Of a stretch of 64,000 bases of DNA, positions 50,215-58,166 are shown one piece after another. The stretch lies in assembly GCA_964626965.1 (NCBI GenBank), contig CAZVHB010000001.1:1-64000 (forward strand), in the 5' to 3' direction. Under the pieces are notes generated by a model. The model did not search any database and was not told the origin of the DNA. It saw nothing but the letters and a program-made list of their open reading frames with translations. How positions within the stretch are numbered: position 1 is the stretch's first letter; each line of letters starts with the position of its first letter. Source of the DNA: CAZEPT01 sp964626965. GTDB lineage: Bacteria; Patescibacteriota; Minisyncoccia; Phycocordibacterales; UBA9973. The translations under genes and the position numbers were made by a program.

Positions 50215-50662
50215 ATGAAAACAATCATGACTCTCTGTATTATCCGAGATGGAGACAATATCCTACTTGCCGAGAAGAAGCGAGGATTTGGTGTTGGCTA
50301 TTGGAATGGCTATGGAGGCAAGCTCGAGGATGGGGAGACAATAGAACAAGCACTCGTACGAGAAGTTAAAGAAGAATCTGGACTGGATCTCCTTGAATAC
50401 AAAAAACGGGGGGGAGATGGAATTTCATCTCTCTGATGGAGCAATAAAAGAGGTTCATATATATGAAGGGGTGAAATGGGTAGGAGAGCCAGTTGAAACT
50501 GAGGAAATGCGACCCGCTTGGTTCTCTATCTCTCATATTCCTATGGAGAATATGTGGGCAAGCGACCTCCATTGGTATCCATCTTTCCTCAAACGAGAGG
50601 ATTTTCGAGGTAGAATAGACTTTGATGAAAACAAGCAGGTAACTGCTATAAAAATGTACTAA
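50215..50662 (+). pseudogene. MTH1-like Nudix hydrolase, split by a +1 frameshift
   Basis: The two frames join into one protein of about 148 residues very like 8-oxo-dGTP hydrolase MTH1 (NUDT1). Frame one gives KKRGFGVGYWNGYGGK and the Nudix box GGKLEDGETIEQALVREVKEESG. Frame two gives KEVHIYEGV, VETEEMRPAWFSISHIP and MWASDLHWYPSFL. The shift lies at a run of seven G (50408-50414); six would restore the frame. It may be a sequencing error, a phase-variable tract or a real lesion. MTH1 enzymes remove oxidised purine triphosphates. Confidence 0.85.
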
Positions 50663-50694
50663 TTATATTGACTAAAGTCAAGTAAATATGACAT

Positions 50695-50725
50695 AAAAAG
50701 CCTTATAAAATAAGGCTTTTTATGA
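50695..50725 (+). terminator. Terminator
   Basis: AAAAAGCCTTAT / ATAAGGCTTTTT with loop AAA. Confidence 0.93.
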
Positions 50726-50756
50726 TTTGACAAGAGGTAAAAATATTGTGTAGCTA

Positions 50757-50785
50757 TTGACAAAATTGACGGAGTTTGCTAGTAT
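50757..50785 (+). promoter_or_regulatory. Sigma-70 promoter of lysozyme-like gene
   Basis: TTGACA (50757-50762), a 17-base spacer and TGC-TAGTAT (-10 at 50780-50785). A TATATA overlaps it. Confidence 0.75.
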
Positions 50786-50791
50786 ATAACC

Positions 50792-50913
50792 AGAACCTAG
50801 AGTATTGAGTACAGTTTATTGTAATCAATAATATAAGGTTTTTTTGTTTCTTGGCCTAATTGGCCTAGAAATAGAAATCAGTTTTGGTGTTTGGCGGAGC
50901 GAAATCGCCAGTT
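50792..50913 (+). promoter_or_regulatory. Long 5' leader with hairpins
   Basis: About 120 untranslated bases contain TTGGCCTAATTGGCCT (50851-50866) and TTGGCGGAGCGAAATCGCCA (50891-50910), the second ending three bases before the ATG, where it could hide the start. No Shine-Dalgarno sequence is seen. The riboswitch class, if any, is not recognised. Confidence 0.45.
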
Positions 50914-51501
50914 ATGACTTTGCATAAGATTGCAAAACCTCTACAGATCTTTGCTGTTCTTCCTATTTTAACAGCAAACGTTGTATCGGCGACACCACTG
51001 TTGCCTGTACAAGATAACGTCCCCACTGTAGTTGTATCGCAGAATGAACAAAATGGGCTCCTTTTTGGAAAGAAGCTTGATAACAAACAAGCTGAACTCG
51101 AAGAAAAGGCACAAAAAATTGACAATTATTTTAAAAGTAAAAATCTACCTATGGCAGGATATGGTAAGAAGTTCGTAGAAGAAGCTGAGAAAAACGGCCT
51201 CCCATACAATCTTTTGCCGGCAGTCGGTATGATAGAAACTACTGGAGGTAAGTTTGCTTGTAAAAAAGTAGCCTTTAGTTGGTTCGGATGGGGATCATGT
51301 AAAATTCCTTTCCAATCTGTCGACGAATCTATCGAGAAAATTTCTCACCACCTTGGTGGAAATCACCCGAAGACCTCACGGTATTATGACGGCAAGGATG
51401 TTGACGGTATTCTTAAATCGTACAACCCACCTTCTGTTGTTCCAGACTATAGTGCGAAAGTTCAGAGAGTTATGACTGCGATTGATAATCAACCAGTCTA
51501 A
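50914..51501 (+). CDS. Secreted lysozyme-like / glucosaminidase-like protein
   Basis: The protein has 195 residues from ATG 50914; the earlier in-frame GTG lies in the leader hairpin. A signal peptide (about 1-28) ends VVSA-TP, followed by a short helical linker. The C-terminal domain reads FVEEAEKNGLPYNLLPAVGMIETTGGKF, then SWFGWGSCKIPFQSVDESIEKISHHL, YYDGKDVDGILKSYNPP and YSAKVQRVMTAI. This pattern (catalytic-type Glu in MIETTGG) is that of lysozyme-like wall hydrolases. The cell wall is the probable target. Confidence 0.8.
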   Translation: MTLHKIAKPLQIFAVLPILTANVVSATPLLPVQDNVPTVVVSQNEQNGLLFGKKLDNKQAELEEKAQKIDNYFKSKNLPMAGYGKKFVEEAEKNGLPYNLLPAVGMIETTGGKFACKKVAFSWFGWGSCKIPFQSVDESIEKISHHLGGNHPKTSRYYDGKDVDGILKSYNPPSVVPDYSAKVQRVMTAIDNQPV

Positions 51502-51503
51502 AA

Positions 51504-51536
51504 CAAAAAACCATCAAGCAATTGATGGTTTTTTGT
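51504..51536 (+). terminator. Terminator
   Basis: AAAAAACCATCAA / TTGATGGTTTTTT with loop GCAA. Confidence 0.94.
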
Positions 51537-51585
51537 TTTTTTGGTACACTATTTTTATTATAAGTAATCTCATAATTAACATTGA

Positions 51586-52164
51586 ATGAATAAAAATTAT
51601 ATTTTTCTTACGCTCGTCGTGATTGTCATTATTGCTTTTGCGTATGTTGTTGTAAAACGGACACAGAAACCGGTGGACCTTTTAAGTACTGAAGGTGCCA
51701 TACAGTTACAAAATGAAACTCCTACACCAGCTCTTGTTGAACAAAATACAACAGCGGGTGTAGAAACACAATTAACAGGTAATGAAAAAAAATATATGAA
51801 TGACGCTGATGTAAAAACACTCGATATACAAGTAACAAAAGAAGGTACAGGAACAGTGGTTTCTAAAAAAGGAGATCATTTGACTATGAATTATACAGGG
51901 AAGCTTTTGAATGGAACTTCTTTTGACTCTAATATTGATCCGAAATTTCAGCACGTAGCACCATTTGATTTTATTATTGGTGCTGGGATGGTGATACAAG
52001 GATGGGAACAAGGACTTTTAGGTATGAAAGTAGGTGAAAAACGGACATTGACCATACCAGCAGGTATGGCTTATGGGGCACAGAGTCCAAGTCCAGCTAT
52101 CCCAGCAAATTCAGCTCTTGTGTTTGATGTAGAGCTTTTGAAAATAACTCCTCCGGTGAAATAA
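51586..52164 (+). CDS. FKBP-type peptidyl-prolyl isomerase, membrane anchored
   Basis: The 192-residue protein has one N-terminal membrane segment (about 5-22) and an extracellular linker. The single FKBP domain reads GDHLTMNYTGKLLNGTSFDSN, FDFIIGAGMVIQGWEQGLLGMKVGEKRTLTIPAGMAYG and NSALVFDVELLKI. The active-site aromatics (Y, F, F, W, Y) are present. It should speed prolyl folding of exported proteins, matching the many proline-rich secreted proteins here. Confidence 0.95.
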   Translation: MNKNYIFLTLVVIVIIAFAYVVVKRTQKPVDLLSTEGAIQLQNETPTPALVEQNTTAGVETQLTGNEKKYMNDADVKTLDIQVTKEGTGTVVSKKGDHLTMNYTGKLLNGTSFDSNIDPKFQHVAPFDFIIGAGMVIQGWEQGLLGMKVGEKRTLTIPAGMAYGAQSPSPAIPANSALVFDVELLKITPPVK

Positions 52165-52179
52165 AGTCGTATTGATTTA

Positions 52180-52220
52180 GAAAAAAGAGATGCATGGCGT
52201 AGCCATGCATCTCTTTTTTA
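52180..52220 (+). terminator. Terminator
   Basis: AAAAAAGAGATGCATGGC / GCCATGCATCTCTTTTTT with loop GTA. Confidence 0.94.
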
Positions 52221-52245
52221 GTGTGTTTAAACTCTTACGTTAATA

Positions 52246-52260
52246 TGCTAGTATGTATAT
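52246..52260 (+). promoter_or_regulatory. Export operon leaderless promoter
   Basis: TGC-TAGTAT (ending 52254) plus six bases to ATG 52261. Confidence 0.65.
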
Positions 52261-53850
52261 ATGCAAGAAAAAATAAAAAAATTTTTAGGAAAAACGAAAA
52301 AAACAACTACCACCACTCTTAAAACTGTAAGTGATACAACTGAACAAAAATTTCCTAAGGTGTATGCATATATGTTTAAGCATAAGAAAAAATTGTACTG
52401 GATTGTTCCAGTAGTTTTATTGCTTGGGTATTTTGTTTTTAAGCCAAAAAGTATTGACCTAAATACGATTACAGTTGTTCCTGTCGAGACTAAAACTCTC
52501 ACCTCTACTGTGAAGGCGAGTGGTAAGGTAACATCACAAGTTGATCTAGAGCTTTCATTTAAGAAATCTGACCTCGTGGACTCTGTACTTGTTTCCGTTG
52601 GTCAAACAGTCAAAAAAGGTCAAATTCTCGCAACACTCAAAAATCAAACTGAGCTCGGTGGTGTGATTCAAGCACGTGGGTCATTAGCTAGAGTTCTCGA
52701 AGGTGCGAGTACTGAAGAGGAACGCGTTGCAGAAGTTTTGTTGGAGAATGCACAAAAGGATCTAGTAAATACAAAAAGACAACAAGAAAAAAATATTGAA
52801 AATGCATATCGTACACTTTTGTCATCGAGCTTACAAGCAATACCTAATACATCTCTCTATTTTGCAACAGTTTCTAATCCAGCAGTGCTTGGAACATACA
52901 CAGGTTCACAAGAAGGAACGTACCGTATTGAGGTATATACTTCAAGTGGTGGGTATGGATTTTATGTAACAGGATTAAACACCACGAGTGGGTCAGTATC
53001 TGCTACAAGCCCAACTCTAATTGGGCACGGTCTATCTTTACAATTTCCAACAGATTTCAATCTTGGTTCAAATAGTGTGTGGAATATCACTGTTCCAAAT
53101 AAAAATGGGGCTCTGTATACCACAAATCTCAATACGTATGAATCAGTAAAGACAACAGCTGAAAGTCTTATCTCGTCAGCTCAATCTATTGTCTCTCAGA
53201 GAGAAGCAGAACTTGCATTAAAGAAAGCAAAACCAAGAAACGGAGATGTTCTTACTGCTGAAGGTCAGCTACAAAATGCTCTTGGTATTTACGAGGGTAC
53301 TGTTATCCGTGCTCCAGCTGATGGTGTTGTGACTAAAGTCTCGATTAAACCAGGAGAGTTAGCAAAAGCGCTAGAGTCAAGTATTGTGATTCAGGATGTA
53401 TCAAAACTCTATGTAGAGGCAAATATCAATGAGTCAAACATTACGACTATTCTTGCAGGGCAACCAGTGAGTTTTACTATTGATGCATTTGGTTCAACCC
53501 GTGTTTTCTCAGGAACGGTGATTCAAGTTGACCTAGCACCAACAGTTGCTGATGGTATCGTAAACTATGTGGTTCGAGCATCACTTGATGATACTGATCC
53601 ACTGATTAAATCAGGAATGAACGCAAATCTTACCATTACTACAGGTACAAAAGAGAACGTCCTTGCTATCCCTGGTGCAAGTATTACAAAAGTAGATGAT
53701 CAGCAAATAGTAAAGAAAATCACCGATGTAAAGAAAAAGAAGTTTGTAGAAGTTTCCGTGTCTACTGGAATTATGGGTGATGGGAATATGACTGAGATTA
53801 CGAGCGGACTTACTACTGGTGATAGTGTTGCACTTATTGAAGCTAAATAG
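52261..53850 (+). CDS. HlyD/MacA-like membrane fusion protein
   Basis: The 529-residue protein has a basic N terminus, one membrane segment (about 43-60), a barrel-sandwich start (VKASGKVTSQVDLELSFKKSDLVDSVLVSVGQTVKKGQILATL) and a helical hairpin. The return strand is YEGTVIRAPADGVVTKVSIKPGELAK, followed by a beta-barrel. An extra beta domain of about 110 residues (about 195-300) interrupts the hairpin. It is the periplasm-side/extracellular adaptor of the ABC system formed with the next two genes. A monoderm-like envelope would make it a surface-facing adaptor. Confidence 0.92.
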   Translation: MQEKIKKFLGKTKKTTTTTLKTVSDTTEQKFPKVYAYMFKHKKKLYWIVPVVLLLGYFVFKPKSIDLNTITVVPVETKTLTSTVKASGKVTSQVDLELSFKKSDLVDSVLVSVGQTVKKGQILATLKNQTELGGVIQARGSLARVLEGASTEEERVAEVLLENAQKDLVNTKRQQEKNIENAYRTLLSSSLQAIPNTSLYFATVSNPAVLGTYTGSQEGTYRIEVYTSSGGYGFYVTGLNTTSGSVSATSPTLIGHGLSLQFPTDFNLGSNSVWNITVPNKNGALYTTNLNTYESVKTTAESLISSAQSIVSQREAELALKKAKPRNGDVLTAEGQLQNALGIYEGTVIRAPADGVVTKVSIKPGELAKALESSIVIQDVSKLYVEANINESNITTILAGQPVSFTIDAFGSTRVFSGTVIQVDLAPTVADGIVNYVVRASLDDTDPLIKSGMNANLTITTGTKENVLAIPGASITKVDDQQIVKKITDVKKKKFVEVSVSTGIMGDGNMTEITSGLTTGDSVALIEAK

Positions 53851-53856
53851 AAATGA

Positions 53857-53936
53857 TTGTCATTCCGGACTTGATCCGGAATCTAGGACTACCTATACTA
53901 TACATCTGGATCCTGAATCGAGTTCAGGATGACACC
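53857..53936. repeat. Dispersed palindromic repeat, copy 3, inside an operon
   Basis: TTGTCATTCCGGACTTGATC (53857-53876) begins the element and GAGTTCAGGATGACACC ends it, with TCTAGGA/TCTGGAT arms. It is transcribed between the HlyD-like and permease genes and creates a false N-terminal extension (MIVIPDLIRN) for the latter. Confidence 0.85.
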
Positions 53937-53948
53937 ATAAATTACAAA

Positions 53949-55253
53949 ATGACCACACATACACATCATCTTACAAATAAAGAATTACTCAAAAAAGAAA
54001 ATTCGTTTTCTTTAAATCTCCGTGTTGGTTGGTTTTTAGCAAAACGTGATATCAAGCGTGCAAATATTTGGACAACATTACTCATTGTGATGGTGATGAT
54101 GTTTACTTTTTTGAACCTTGTCGTCGTCTCTGGTATTTTAGTCGGGCTCATTGAAGGATCAGAGAATTCAGCTCGTGAATATGGTACAGGAGATGTTGTT
54201 ATTTCGTCATTTTTAAATAAATCAAATATAGAAAACACTCCTGAAGTTATAGATATTGTCAAAACACTTCCTGGGTATGAGTCACACACCGTAAGATACA
54301 CTGCAAGTGCACGTATTGAATCTGACTACCGTTCGACGGTCAAACCGGGTGAATTACGAAATGGTGCCGGAGGCGTACTTTCAGGTATTGATCCAGTCCA
54401 AGAAGAAAAGTTTTCTGGGTATTCTAAATTTATCATGCGTGGTGAACCACTTACTTCTACTGATTTTGATAGTGTGCTCATCGGTAAAAATTTACTGTAC
54501 GAATTTACCCCCATCGAAGCTCCAGGATTCCAGACTCTCAAAAATGTGGAGATAGGTGACAAAGTGAAAGTGACGGTTGGTAAAAACAGTAAAGAATATT
54601 TTGTTAAAGGGATTTTAAAATCCAAAGTTGATGAATTTGATAGTACTATTTTAGCTGTTGATAGTGAAGTCCGTAAATTAACAGGCGCAAATGATTTGAA
54701 TGCTGACGGCATCTCTATCAAGCTTAAAGATGGATATACTGATCTGAGTGCTAAACAGTTTTTGGTAAATAGTGGTGTTGGTGAATGGGCTCGAATTCAA
54801 ACGTTCGAAGAGGCGATTCCTAAATTCTTAAAAGATATTAAAGGTACTTTTGCAATCCTTGGAAATGCTATTTCGGGTATTGGGCTCATCGTTGCATGTA
54901 TCACCATCTTCATCGTGATTTTTGTTAATGCGATTACGCGTCGTCGGTTTATTGGAATCTTGAAGGGGATTGGTATCAATCGCCGAGCGATACTGTATTC
55001 ATATATGATGCAGGCGATTATTTATGCTTTGTTTGGTATTGCGATTGGTATGTTTTTAACTTTTACTCTCATTAAGCCGAGTATCGCTGCTCATCCAATC
55101 GATTTTCCGTTCTCTGATGGTATTCTTGTTGCGACTGTTCCTGGTACAATACAGCGTGCAATTATATTACTCATTGCGACCATTATTGCTGGGTATATTC
55201 CAGCGCGGATTGTGGTCAAGCAAAATACATTAAGTGCAATTTTAGGAAGATAA
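53949..55253 (+). CDS. MacB/FtsX-type ABC transporter permease
   Basis: The 434-residue protein has a first membrane segment (about 41-65), a large extracellular MacB-core-like domain (about 70-285), then three membrane segments of the FtsX domain. The motif FVNAITRRRFIGILKGIGINRRAILYSYMMQAI is the cytoplasmic coupling region typical of MacB. The start ATG 53949 lies after the palindromic repeat. An earlier in-frame ATG within the repeat is rejected. The ATPase gene follows by five bases. Confidence 0.92.
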   Translation: MTTHTHHLTNKELLKKENSFSLNLRVGWFLAKRDIKRANIWTTLLIVMVMMFTFLNLVVVSGILVGLIEGSENSAREYGTGDVVISSFLNKSNIENTPEVIDIVKTLPGYESHTVRYTASARIESDYRSTVKPGELRNGAGGVLSGIDPVQEEKFSGYSKFIMRGEPLTSTDFDSVLIGKNLLYEFTPIEAPGFQTLKNVEIGDKVKVTVGKNSKEYFVKGILKSKVDEFDSTILAVDSEVRKLTGANDLNADGISIKLKDGYTDLSAKQFLVNSGVGEWARIQTFEEAIPKFLKDIKGTFAILGNAISGIGLIVACITIFIVIFVNAITRRRFIGILKGIGINRRAILYSYMMQAIIYALFGIAIGMFLTFTLIKPSIAAHPIDFPFSDGILVATVPGTIQRAIILLIATIIAGYIPARIVVKQNTLSAILGR

Positions 55254-55258
55254 ATAAT

Positions 55259-55936
55259 ATGATACAAGTAAAAGATTTAAGAAAAGTTTTTAAAAGTGGA
55301 GATAGTGAGATTGTGGCGCTCAAGGATTTGACCTTCTCAGTCCCGAAAGGGCAGTTTTTGACCATAACAGGAAAGTCAGGTAGTGGAAAATCGACACTCT
55401 TATACCAATTGAGTCTTCTTGATACTCCAACTGCGGGATCGATTAAAATTGAGAATCAAGAAATGATTGGTCTGTCTGAAAATGAACGAACACAAATTCG
55501 TCTTAATAATCTCGGATATATTTTTCAAGACTATGCGATTATTCCAACGCTTACTGCACTTGAAAATACAATGGTCCCACTTCTTCAGCAAGGGTATTCT
55601 GAAAAAGAAGCAAAAGATATTGCGATAAGTGCACTCGGTAAAGTCGAGATGCTTAATCGCCTTGATAATCTCCCGAGTGCACTATCGGGCGGACAACAAC
55701 AGCGTGTCGCTATTGCGCGTGCTATAGCACATAAACCAAAAATTATTTTTGCTGATGAACCTACTGCAAACCTCGACTCTGAAACATCCGACCAAGTCAT
55801 TAAGACGTTTTTGGAATTGAGTAAAGAAGGGCAGACCATTATTATGGTGACGCACGAACCAGAGTATGCAAAGCTCTCTGATCGGACAATTTTCCTCGTT
55901 GACGGAGCTCTTGTAAGTGATATAAATAATAAGTAG
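55259..55936 (+). CDS. ABC transporter ATP-binding protein (MacB/LolD type)
   Basis: The 225-residue ATPase has Walker A TGKSGSGKST, the Q-loop FQDYAIIP, the signature LSGGQQQRVAIARA, Walker B IIFADEPTANLDS and a switch histidine in MVTHEPEYA. Together with the HlyD-like and FtsX-type genes it completes a tripartite exporter for a peptide, lipid or macrolide-like substrate, or a lipoprotein-handling system. The substrate cannot be read from sequence. Confidence 0.95.
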   Translation: MIQVKDLRKVFKSGDSEIVALKDLTFSVPKGQFLTITGKSGSGKSTLLYQLSLLDTPTAGSIKIENQEMIGLSENERTQIRLNNLGYIFQDYAIIPTLTALENTMVPLLQQGYSEKEAKDIAISALGKVEMLNRLDNLPSALSGGQQQRVAIARAIAHKPKIIFADEPTANLDSETSDQVIKTFLELSKEGQTIIMVTHEPEYAKLSDRTIFLVDGALVSDINNK

Positions 55937-55974
55937 ATTGATTTTTTAGCTCATATCCTATTTCGCTTAGGAAT

Positions 55975-56018
55975 ATAAAGACCATATATTGACAAATATA
56001 TGGTCTTTATGCTATAAT
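55975..56018 (+). promoter_or_regulatory. Promoter with -35 in the loop of a 14-bp palindrome
   Basis: ATAAAGACCATATA (55975-55988) and TATATGGTCTTTAT (55997-56010) are perfect inverted copies. The eight-base centre TTGACAAA contains the -35 TTGACA (55989-55994). The -10 TATAAT is at 56013-56018 (18-base spacer). There is no T-run, so this looks like an operator rather than a terminator. Confidence 0.75.
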
Positions 56019-56072
56019 AAGGAAAATATTTTCGTAATTTTTCAATTAAATAAACAATAAAATTCTATTCAC

Positions 56073-58076
56073 ATGCAGAAACTCAATTTGCCAAAATTTA
56101 CTTTTTGGAACAAAATCGCTAAAAAAATCTCTTTTATTAATATGAAGGAGGTAAATTCTCTGGTTGCTAAGTTGCAACTCGGAGAGATGTCTTTGTTGAA
56201 TTCAATGGGGATTTCAGATTCATTGGAGATTATAAATCGCCAAGAGACAATGAAGTTACTCAATAAGTACCCTGAACTTCGTAAGTTTATCATGAGGCAT
56301 GACCTATCATCCGTATTTCCTGGTAATGAAATTTCTTTTTTGGATCAGTTTAATGTAAATTCAGAACACTCTCTTTTTGTCAAAAAACTAAAACACCTAT
56401 TGGCTGTTCTTCGTAAAATAAAACAAAAAGAAGGTCGTTTTGTCGGTAGTGTAAAAACTTTTTTTGATTTTCTTCAGGACAACCTCGAAGCTATTAATGT
56501 AAATGAAAATGAATTTGCTTTAGTTGCTGGTAAGGAGATTTCAAAAGGTTCATTTATGCAAGGTTCAGTTGATTATGATTTAACATTGCAAGCAAATGGT
56601 TATGACGTTATTAATGATGCGTCATCCAGATGTTTTGGTCACAAGAGATATTCTTACAACGAAAGACTCATCACAATACCATATGATTGGTCAGAGTTTA
56701 AATGGTGGGCGTATCGTTATTTATTGCCATGGAACGGTGTAAGAATTTATTTACATAATTCCCGTGCCATGAAGGTCAACAACACAACAAGTATTATCGA
56801 AAAGACTCCTCCAGTTGTTATTGAAACAATACGTGATTTCTTGGAATATCGCGTTGTAAGTCCTATCTGGCAAGAGTTGGCGAAGACTTCTAAAGATTTT
56901 CCTGACTCCGTAAGATTTAGAATTAGGTGTTTATTCACGTATAATCATACGGGTCTTAAAGTTAAACTTGGAAGTATTCAACCTCTTGGGACTTCTATCG
57001 CTTCAAAAGAAGATTTCGCTAAAGTGTATCCATTTCTCAATAATGATCTTATTGGGTATTCAAAGGATAAGCTTGAGTCATTTAAGGAATTTTCTATGTC
57101 TACATATTCTAATCTTGAAATCAAGAACGGTACATTACAGGTATTGATGGCTTTCTGGAAGGCTCTCGAAGTTCAAAAAGAATATCGTAAATTGATTTAT
57201 GATGGAATGATTATTGAGTCAAGAAATGTTGATATAGAATTTAAATTATTTTCCATGAAACAAGTCTGTGAATTAGAAGATATCAGTCCGTATCACCAAA
57301 ATATTATGACAGTTCGCGATTTTATTGGTCATCATTTTGAAACTTTACAGAGCATGGCTAAGATGATGGATACATTCGCGGATAGGGCTCAATCTTGGAA
57401 TCTACCGTTTAGCTTTCCTGACATTTTAGGTGAAGAGCATCATCTCATAGAGTTTTCAAAATTGTTGCCCGTTCACCTTATTAACAGAACAAAAGTTATT
57501 GGTGGTGATGAAGTGAAGATAAAACCAGACGATTTGGTTCCAATCACCATGCCTTCATTGAACGGCAGGATGGTTGCATTAACAGGTCAAAACGCCGGCG
57601 GTAAAACAGTCGCACTAGTTAGCTTGATGGATAACATTTATCTTGCTCAGTCTGGACTTCCTGTTTTTGCTGAATCATTTGCACTCAATCCAAAAGAAAC
57701 AGTAGCAACTGTCTTTATTGAAAAAGGTGAAGGTTCACTTTTGGAACTTGTACTTGGTAAAATTAAAAATGTTATCGAAGTGTCAAAAGTTTCGAATCCC
57801 AATAAAACAATTGTTGTTATGGATGAACTATTAAGTGGAACACAGGAAATGGCTGGTCGCGACTTGGGTGAAGAAGTTTTAAAGAAATTGAATACCATCG
57901 GTTGCTCAGTTATCTTTAATACTCAAATTACTGCTTTGGCAGAGTTTGCGGAAACTGATCTTAACGCATTGACCTTTAAATTTGATCTTGATCATCTTAT
58001 TAAACCAGGCATAGGTTCTGGTGGTTCTAAGCGATTAGCAGATCAAATTGGTTTAACAGCAGTTCTTGAAAGTTAG
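56073..58076 (+). CDS. MutS-like ATPase with unusual N-terminal region
   Basis: The C-terminal about 200 residues of this 667-residue protein match the MutS ATPase. Walker A is GQNAGGKT (505-512), followed by QSGLPVFAESF, Walker B VVMDE (D584, E585), then LLSGTQEMAGRDLGEEVLKKL and NTQITALAEF. In MutS the last two read GRGTS..DG and THY.EL, so the switch His is Gln here. The N-terminal 450 residues show no MutS mismatch-binding (F-x-E) motif that I can see. They are Lys- and Phe-rich, with an RCFGHKRYSY segment. It is transcribed alone, after a 55-base leader. Confidence 0.8.
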   Translation: MQKLNLPKFTFWNKIAKKISFINMKEVNSLVAKLQLGEMSLLNSMGISDSLEIINRQETMKLLNKYPELRKFIMRHDLSSVFPGNEISFLDQFNVNSEHSLFVKKLKHLLAVLRKIKQKEGRFVGSVKTFFDFLQDNLEAINVNENEFALVAGKEISKGSFMQGSVDYDLTLQANGYDVINDASSRCFGHKRYSYNERLITIPYDWSEFKWWAYRYLLPWNGVRIYLHNSRAMKVNNTTSIIEKTPPVVIETIRDFLEYRVVSPIWQELAKTSKDFPDSVRFRIRCLFTYNHTGLKVKLGSIQPLGTSIASKEDFAKVYPFLNNDLIGYSKDKLESFKEFSMSTYSNLEIKNGTLQVLMAFWKALEVQKEYRKLIYDGMIIESRNVDIEFKLFSMKQVCELEDISPYHQNIMTVRDFIGHHFETLQSMAKMMDTFADRAQSWNLPFSFPDILGEEHHLIEFSKLLPVHLINRTKVIGGDEVKIKPDDLVPITMPSLNGRMVALTGQNAGGKTVALVSLMDNIYLAQSGLPVFAESFALNPKETVATVFIEKGEGSLLELVLGKIKNVIEVSKVSNPNKTIVVMDELLSGTQEMAGRDLGEEVLKKLNTIGCSVIFNTQITALAEFAETDLNALTFKFDLDHLIKPGIGSGGSKRLADQIGLTAVLES

Positions 58077-58094
58077 TTTTTTATTAAAAATGGT

Positions 58095-58123
58095 AAAAAC
58101 CCGTCTTATTAGGCGGGTTTTTT
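58095..58123 (+). terminator. Terminator
   Basis: AAAAACCCGTC / GGCGGGTTTTTTT hairpin with TTATTA loop. Confidence 0.92.
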
Positions 58124-58166
58124 TATGTTATACTGTCTCTTATTACCCTTAATCATACATATATAT

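Noticed and set aside
53853..53948. N-terminal extension MIVIPDLIRN of the permease
   Set aside because: It is a translation of repeat copy 3; the family starts at 53949.
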